A program made the translations under genes and the position numbers. 64,000 nucleotides of DNA from Kaistia adipata DSM 17808 (lineage in GTDB: Bacteria; Pseudomonadota; Alphaproteobacteria; Rhizobiales; Kaistiaceae), in assembly GCF_000423225.1 (NCBI RefSeq), contig NZ_AUHO01000010.1, positions 434,001 to 498,000 on the forward strand, in the 5' to 3' direction. Numbering within the stretch: position 1 is the stretch's first letter; each line of letters begins with the position of its first letter. Shown here piece by piece: positions 60,106 through 64,000 of this stretch. The notes beneath the pieces were generated by a model. It had not been told where the DNA came from, searched no databases, and saw only the letters and a program-made list of their open reading frames with translations.

Positions 60106-60669
60106 TCATTGCGCGTCGAGCGCGAGGTTCAGCTTCAGCACGTTGACGACCGGCTCGCCGAGCAGGCCGAGCGCGCGCGGCTCGATGGCGGCGGTCACCA
60201 GCGCGCGGACCTCGGCCTCGTCCATGCCGCGCGCCTTGGCGACGCGCGGCGTCTGGAAATAGGCGGCGTCCGGCGTGATGTGCGGGTCGAGGCCGCTGGC
60301 CGAGCTGGTCACGAGCTCGATCGGCACCGCCGCGTCGGGGTTCTCGGCGCGAAGCGCCTCGGTCCGTTCCTTCACCTTCTCGATCAGCGCCTTGCTGGTC
60401 GGGCCCAGGTTCGAGCCGCTCGAGGCGACCGCGTCGTAGCCGTTCGCGCCGGCCGCCGAGGGGCGGCCATGGAAATAGCGCGGATCGTCGAACAGCTGGC
60501 CGATCAGCTCCGAGCCGACGATCTTGCCGTCGCGCTCGATCAGGCTGCCATTGGCCTGGTGCGGGAACAGCGCCTGCGCGATGCCGGTGATCCCCAGCGG
60601 ATAGGCGAGACCGGTCAGGAGGGTGAAGGCGACGATCATGATGATCGCGGGCCGAATCTGTTTCAGCAT
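60106..60669 (-). CDS. kdpC: KdpC, potassium-transporting ATPase subunit C
   Basis: The 187-residue KdpC has one N-terminal membrane helix ([20 protein letters not shown]), then [40 protein letters not shown] and the terminal [11 protein letters not shown], all typical. It stabilises the KdpFABC complex. It starts 11 bases past the kdpB stop. Confidence 0.95.
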   Translation of the reverse strand: MLKQIRPAIIMIVAFTLLTGLAYPLGITGIAQALFPHQANGSLIERDGKIVGSELIGQLFDDPRYFHGRPSAAGANGYDAVASSGSNLGPTSKALIEKVKERTEALRAENPDAAVPIELVTSSASGLDPHITPDAAYFQTPRVAKARGMDEAEVRALVTAAIEPRALGLLGEPVVNVLKLNLALDAQ

Positions 60670-60680
60670 GATGGTTCTCC

Positions 60681-62741
60681 TCAGGCGAGGCCGATGGCGG
60701 CAAGCGCCATGTCGATGAGCTTGATGCCGGCGAACGGGACGAGGATGCCGCCGAGGCCGTAGATCAGCAGGTTGCGGGACAGCACGGATGCCGCGCCGGT
60801 CGCGCGGTAGCGGACGCCCTTCAGCGAGAGCGGAATGAGGGCGACGATGATCAGCGCGTTGAAGATGATCGCCGACAGGATGGCGCTCTGCGGCGTCGCG
60901 AGGCCCATGATGTTGAGCGCGCCGAGCTGCGGGTAGAAGGCCAGGAACATCGCCGGGATGATGGCGAAATACTTGGCGATGTCGTTGGCGATCGAGAAGG
61001 TCGTCAGCGCGCCGCGGGTCATCAGCAATTGCTTGCCGATCTCCACGATCTCGATGAGCTTGGTCGGATCGCTGTCGAGATCGACCATGTTGCCGGCCTC
61101 GCGAGCCGCCACCGTTCCGGTGTTCATGGCGACGCCGACATCGGCCTGCGCCAGCGCCGGCGCGTCGTTGGTGCCGTCGCCGCACATGGCGACCAGCTTG
61201 CCCTTGGCCTGCTCCTCGCGGATCAGGGCGAGCTTGTTCTCTGGTGTCGCCTGGGCGAGGAAATCGTCGACGCCCGCCTCCGCCGCGATGGCGGCCGCCG
61301 TCATCGGATTGTCGCCGGTGATCATCACCGTGCGGATGCCCATGCGACGCAGTTCGGCGAAGCGCTCGCGGATGCCGCCCTTCACGATGTCTTTCAGGTA
61401 GACGATGCCGAGAAGGCGTCCGTCCCTGGCCACGGCGAGCGGTGTGCCACCGGTCTTGGCGATGGCGTCGGCGATCGCCTGGATCTCGCGGATCGTGTCG
61501 GCCTTCGGGCGCGACGCGTCGGGCATTCCCCCGAGATGCTTCAGCACGGCGTCGACGGCGCCCTTGCGGATCGAGGTGCCGTCGACATCGACGCCGCTCA
61601 TCCGGCTCTGCGCCGTGAACGGCACGAAGGTGGCGTGCAGGCTCTGCATGTCGCGCGCCCGGATGCCGTATTTCTCCTTCGCCAGCACGACGATCGAGCG
61701 ACCCTCCGGCGTCTCGTCCGAGAGCGAGGCGAGCTGCGCCGCGTCGGCGAGCTCTTGCTCGCTGACACCCTGGACCGGGCGGAACTCGCTGGCCTGGCGG
61801 TTGCCGAGCGTGATCGTGCCGGTCTTGTCGAGCAGCAGCGTGTCGACGTCGCCGGCCGCCTCGACGGCGCGGCCCGACATGGCGAGCACGTTGAAGCGCA
61901 CCAGCCGGTCCATGCCGGCGATGCCGATCGCCGAGAGCAGAGCGCCGATGGTGGTCGGGATCAGCGTCACGAACAGCGCGACGAGGACGATCACCGGGAT
62001 GGCGCCGCCGGCATAGGTCGTGAAGCTCGGGATGGTCACCGTCGCCAGCACGAAGATCAGCGTCATGCCGGCGAGCAGCACGTTGAGCGCGATCTCGTTC
62101 GGCGTCTTCTGGCGTTCGGCGCCCTCGACCAGCGCGATCATCCGGTCGATGAAGGTGGAGCCGGCCGCGGCGGTGATGCGCACGCGGATCCAGTCCGAGA
62201 GCACCTGCGTGCCGCCGGTGACGGCGGAACGATCGCCACCGGATTCGCGGATCACCGGCGCCGATTCACCGGTGATCGCGGCCTCGTTGACCGAGGCGAC
62301 GCCCTCGATCACCTCGCCGTCGGACGGGATGGTGTCGCCGGCCTCGACCAGCACGACGTCGCCGACGCGCAGGCTGTTGCCCGGCACGGTCGTGTAGTCG
62401 GGGCCATCGTCCTTGAGCAGCTTGGCCTGGGTCTCGCTGCGGGTGCGGCGAAGCGAATCCGCCTGCGCCTTGCCGCGTCCTTCCGCTACTGCCTCGGCGA
62501 AGTTCGCGAACAGCACGGTGAACCAGAGCCACAGCACGATCTGCAGCGAGAAGCCGATATTGGCGCCGCCGGTCGCGACGTCGCGCAGCAGCAGGATGGT
62601 GGTCAGCGCCGAGACGACGGCGACGACGAACATCACGGGGTTTCGCGCGAGGCTCCGCGGATTGAGTTTGCGGAAGGCGTCGCCGAGGGCGGGGACGAGG
62701 ATGCGAGCATCCAGAAGGCTCGCGGATTTGGACTGGCTCAT
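60681..62741 (-). CDS. kdpB: KdpB, potassium-transporting P-type ATPase subunit B
   Basis: The 686-residue pump subunit has [14 protein letters not shown], the phosphorylation motif [24 protein letters not shown] and [23 protein letters not shown] hydrolysis here powers potassium entry through KdpA. I chose the ATG at 62741 ([10 protein letters not shown]) because GGAGCTTTCC precedes it; an ATG five codons upstream (62756) is possible. Confidence 0.96.
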   Translation of the reverse strand: MSQSKSASLLDARILVPALGDAFRKLNPRSLARNPVMFVVAVVSALTTILLLRDVATGGANIGFSLQIVLWLWFTVLFANFAEAVAEGRGKAQADSLRRTRSETQAKLLKDDGPDYTTVPGNSLRVGDVVLVEAGDTIPSDGEVIEGVASVNEAAITGESAPVIRESGGDRSAVTGGTQVLSDWIRVRITAAAGSTFIDRMIALVEGAERQKTPNEIALNVLLAGMTLIFVLATVTIPSFTTYAGGAIPVIVLVALFVTLIPTTIGALLSAIGIAGMDRLVRFNVLAMSGRAVEAAGDVDTLLLDKTGTITLGNRQASEFRPVQGVSEQELADAAQLASLSDETPEGRSIVVLAKEKYGIRARDMQSLHATFVPFTAQSRMSGVDVDGTSIRKGAVDAVLKHLGGMPDASRPKADTIREIQAIADAIAKTGGTPLAVARDGRLLGIVYLKDIVKGGIRERFAELRRMGIRTVMITGDNPMTAAAIAAEAGVDDFLAQATPENKLALIREEQAKGKLVAMCGDGTNDAPALAQADVGVAMNTGTVAAREAGNMVDLDSDPTKLIEIVEIGKQLLMTRGALTTFSIANDIAKYFAIIPAMFLAFYPQLGALNIMGLATPQSAILSAIIFNALIIVALIPLSLKGVRYRATGAASVLSRNLLIYGLGGILVPFAGIKLIDMALAAIGLA

Positions 62742-62813
62742 GGAAAGCTCCAGCATGTGGGGTCGCGGCGCACCGGCGCGGATTGGGCCCGCGCCGGCGG
62801 GGGCGATGTCCGG

Positions 62814-64000
62814 TCAGAAACTCTGGCCGGCGAGCATGGCGAGATGCTCGACGATCGGGCCGAGGGCGAGGGCCGGGAAGAAGGTCAGGCCGCCGACCAC
62901 GAGGATGACGCCGACCAGCAGGCCGACGAAGAGCGGCCCGTGCGTCGGGAAGGTTCCCGCCGATTCCGGCACGATCTTCTTGCCGACCAGCGAGCCGGCG
63001 ATCGCCATGGCCGGAATGATGACCAGGAAGCGGCCCATCAGCATCGCGAGCCCGAGGGTGATGTTGTACCAGGGCGTGTTGCCTGAGAGCCCGCCGAAGG
63101 CCGAGCCGTTGTTGGCGGTGGCCGAGGTGTAGGCGTAGAGAACCTCGGAGAAGCCGTGCGGGCCGGCATTGGCGATCGAGGCGACGCCGGTCGGCAGGAC
63201 GATGGCGATCGCCGTGAAGCCGAGCATCGCCAAGGGCAGGCAGAGCACGGCCAGCATCGCCATCTTGACTTCCTTGGCCTCGATCTTCTTGCCGAGATAT
63301 TCCGGCGTGCGGCCGACCATCAGGCCGGCGACGAAGATCGCCACCACGACGAAGAGCAGGATGCCGTAGAAGCCGGCGCCGACGCCGCCGATGATGATCT
63401 CGCCGAGCATCATGTTGATCATCGGGACCATGCCGCCGAGCGCCATGAAGCTGTCATGCATGGCGTTGACCGCGCCGCAGGAGGCCGCCGTGGTGACGAC
63501 GGCGAACAGCGCAGACAGCGTCACGCCGAAGCGGGTTTCCTTGCCTTCCATGTTGCCGCCGTCGAGGCCGATCGCGTGCAGCAGCGGATTGCCCGAGGCC
63601 TCGGCCCAGTAGCAGAGCGTCACGCCCGCCAGGAATAGGATGCCCATCGCGGCGAAGATCGCCCAGCCCTGCTTCTGGTTGCCGACCATGCGGCCGAAGA
63701 CGTTGGTCAGCGCCGCGCCGATCGCGAAGATCGCCACCATGTGGATCAGGTTGGTGAGCGCCGTCGGGTTCTCGAAGGGATGGGCGGCGTTGACGTTGAA
63801 GAAGCCGCCGCCATTGGTGCCGAGATGCTTGATCATCATCTGCGAGGCGACGGGGCCCTGCGCGATCGTCTGCTGCACGCCTTCGAGCGTCGTCGCGATC
63901 GTGTAGGGGCCGAGATTCTGCGGCACGCCCTGCCAGACCAGCACCAGCGCGCCGGCCACGCAGATCGGCAGCAGCAGGTAGAGGATGCTGCGGGTCAGGT
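62814..64000 (-). CDS. kdpA: KdpA, potassium channel-like subunit, 5' end outside the window
   Basis: About 395 residues of KdpA are visible, with the selectivity-filter-like repeats such as [20 protein letters not shown] and [20 protein letters not shown] and many hydrophobic helices. The frame stays open to the last base of the window, so the start lies beyond it. It binds and conducts potassium in the KdpFABC complex. No kdpF can be judged from this window. Confidence 0.95.
   Translation of the reverse strand, partial: LTRSILYLLLPICVAGALVLVWQGVPQNLGPYTIATTLEGVQQTIAQGPVASQMMIKHLGTNGGGFFNVNAAHPFENPTALTNLIHMVAIFAIGAALTNVFGRMVGNQKQGWAIFAAMGILFLAGVTLCYWAEASGNPLLHAIGLDGGNMEGKETRFGVTLSALFAVVTTAASCGAVNAMHDSFMALGGMVPMINMMLGEIIIGGVGAGFYGILLFVVVAIFVAGLMVGRTPEYLGKKIEAKEVKMAMLAVLCLPLAMLGFTAIAIVLPTGVASIANAGPHGFSEVLYAYTSATANNGSAFGGLSGNTPWYNITLGLAMLMGRFLVIIPAMAIAGSLVGKKIVPESAGTFPTHGPLFVGLLVGVILVVGGLTFFPALALGPIVEHLAMLAGQSF

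Noticed and set aside
61029-63086. Long plus-strand open frame opposite kdpB and kdpA
   Set aside because: Shadow of two clear kdp genes; low-complexity, Arg- and His-rich product.
1-64000. CRISPR arrays and rRNA genes
   Set aside because: No regularly spaced direct repeats and no rRNA-like sequence were seen.

Overview
The window looks like a high-GC alphaproteobacterial chromosome segment, most likely Hyphomicrobiales (Rhizobiales). The Omp25/31-type porin, the DUF2478 and MoeA genes behind narGHJI, the Irr-type operator and the Usp/CBS-BON/kdp block all fit that. I cannot fix the genus from sequence alone.

Layout. (1) 1-8185: a respiratory nitrate reductase operon, narG (5' end cut by the window), narH, narJ, narI, a parvulin-type isomerase, moeA and a DUF2478 gene, with several 4-bp overlapping start/stop junctions. 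A remnant of mogA lies after it on the other strand. (2) 8445-19025: two ArsR-type regulators (one with the cysteine pair of BigR/SqrR sulfide sensors), a sulfide:quinone oxidoreductase-like flavoprotein, a DUF2892 protein, an RND efflux pair, a TetR regulator behind a perfect 24-bp palindrome, and an adaptor/ABC permease/ABC ATPase trio. (3) 19165-26117: a PepSY protein, a probable iron-detoxification operon (VIT/CCC1-type carrier plus P1B-4-like ATPase) behind an Irr-box-like palindrome, a His-rich DUF6448 protein, a signal peptidase, an MBL-fold RNase-like hydrolase and small proteins. (4) 26276-34715: an OmpR-type two-component system with an MgtC-like membrane protein, divergent from PepSY, cytochrome b561, DUF2271, a PepSY-flavodoxin-reductase fusion and ApbE. 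This is a candidate extracytosolic flavin electron-transfer system; the DUF2271 protein carries an ApbE flavinylation motif.

(5) 34.7-50.2 kb: mobile DNA. Plasmid/ICE-type genes (ParB-like, PP-loop hydrolase-like, ArdC, two unknowns) sit behind a shared repeated leader sequence. A complete type II CBASS anti-phage operon follows: CD-NTase, Cap2 E1-E2, Cap3 JAB peptidase and a Cap5 HNH-SAVED effector. It lies between two related toxin-antitoxin modules, one with its toxin truncated, and has an IS630-type element just beyond it. The region ends with an AlpA-like regulator, a tyrosine integrase and the 3' half of a tRNA-Leu(CAA), which I read as one attachment site. The other site is not visible in the window, so the left boundary is unknown.

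(6) 50.2-64.0 kb: resident chromosome. It holds the porin, small unknown proteins, a universal stress protein, two CBS-BON proteins, an alcohol dehydrogenase, a PtsN-like protein and the high-affinity potassium operon kdpABCDE on the minus strand, with kdpA cut by the window end.

No rRNA gene, intact tRNA gene or CRISPR array was seen.
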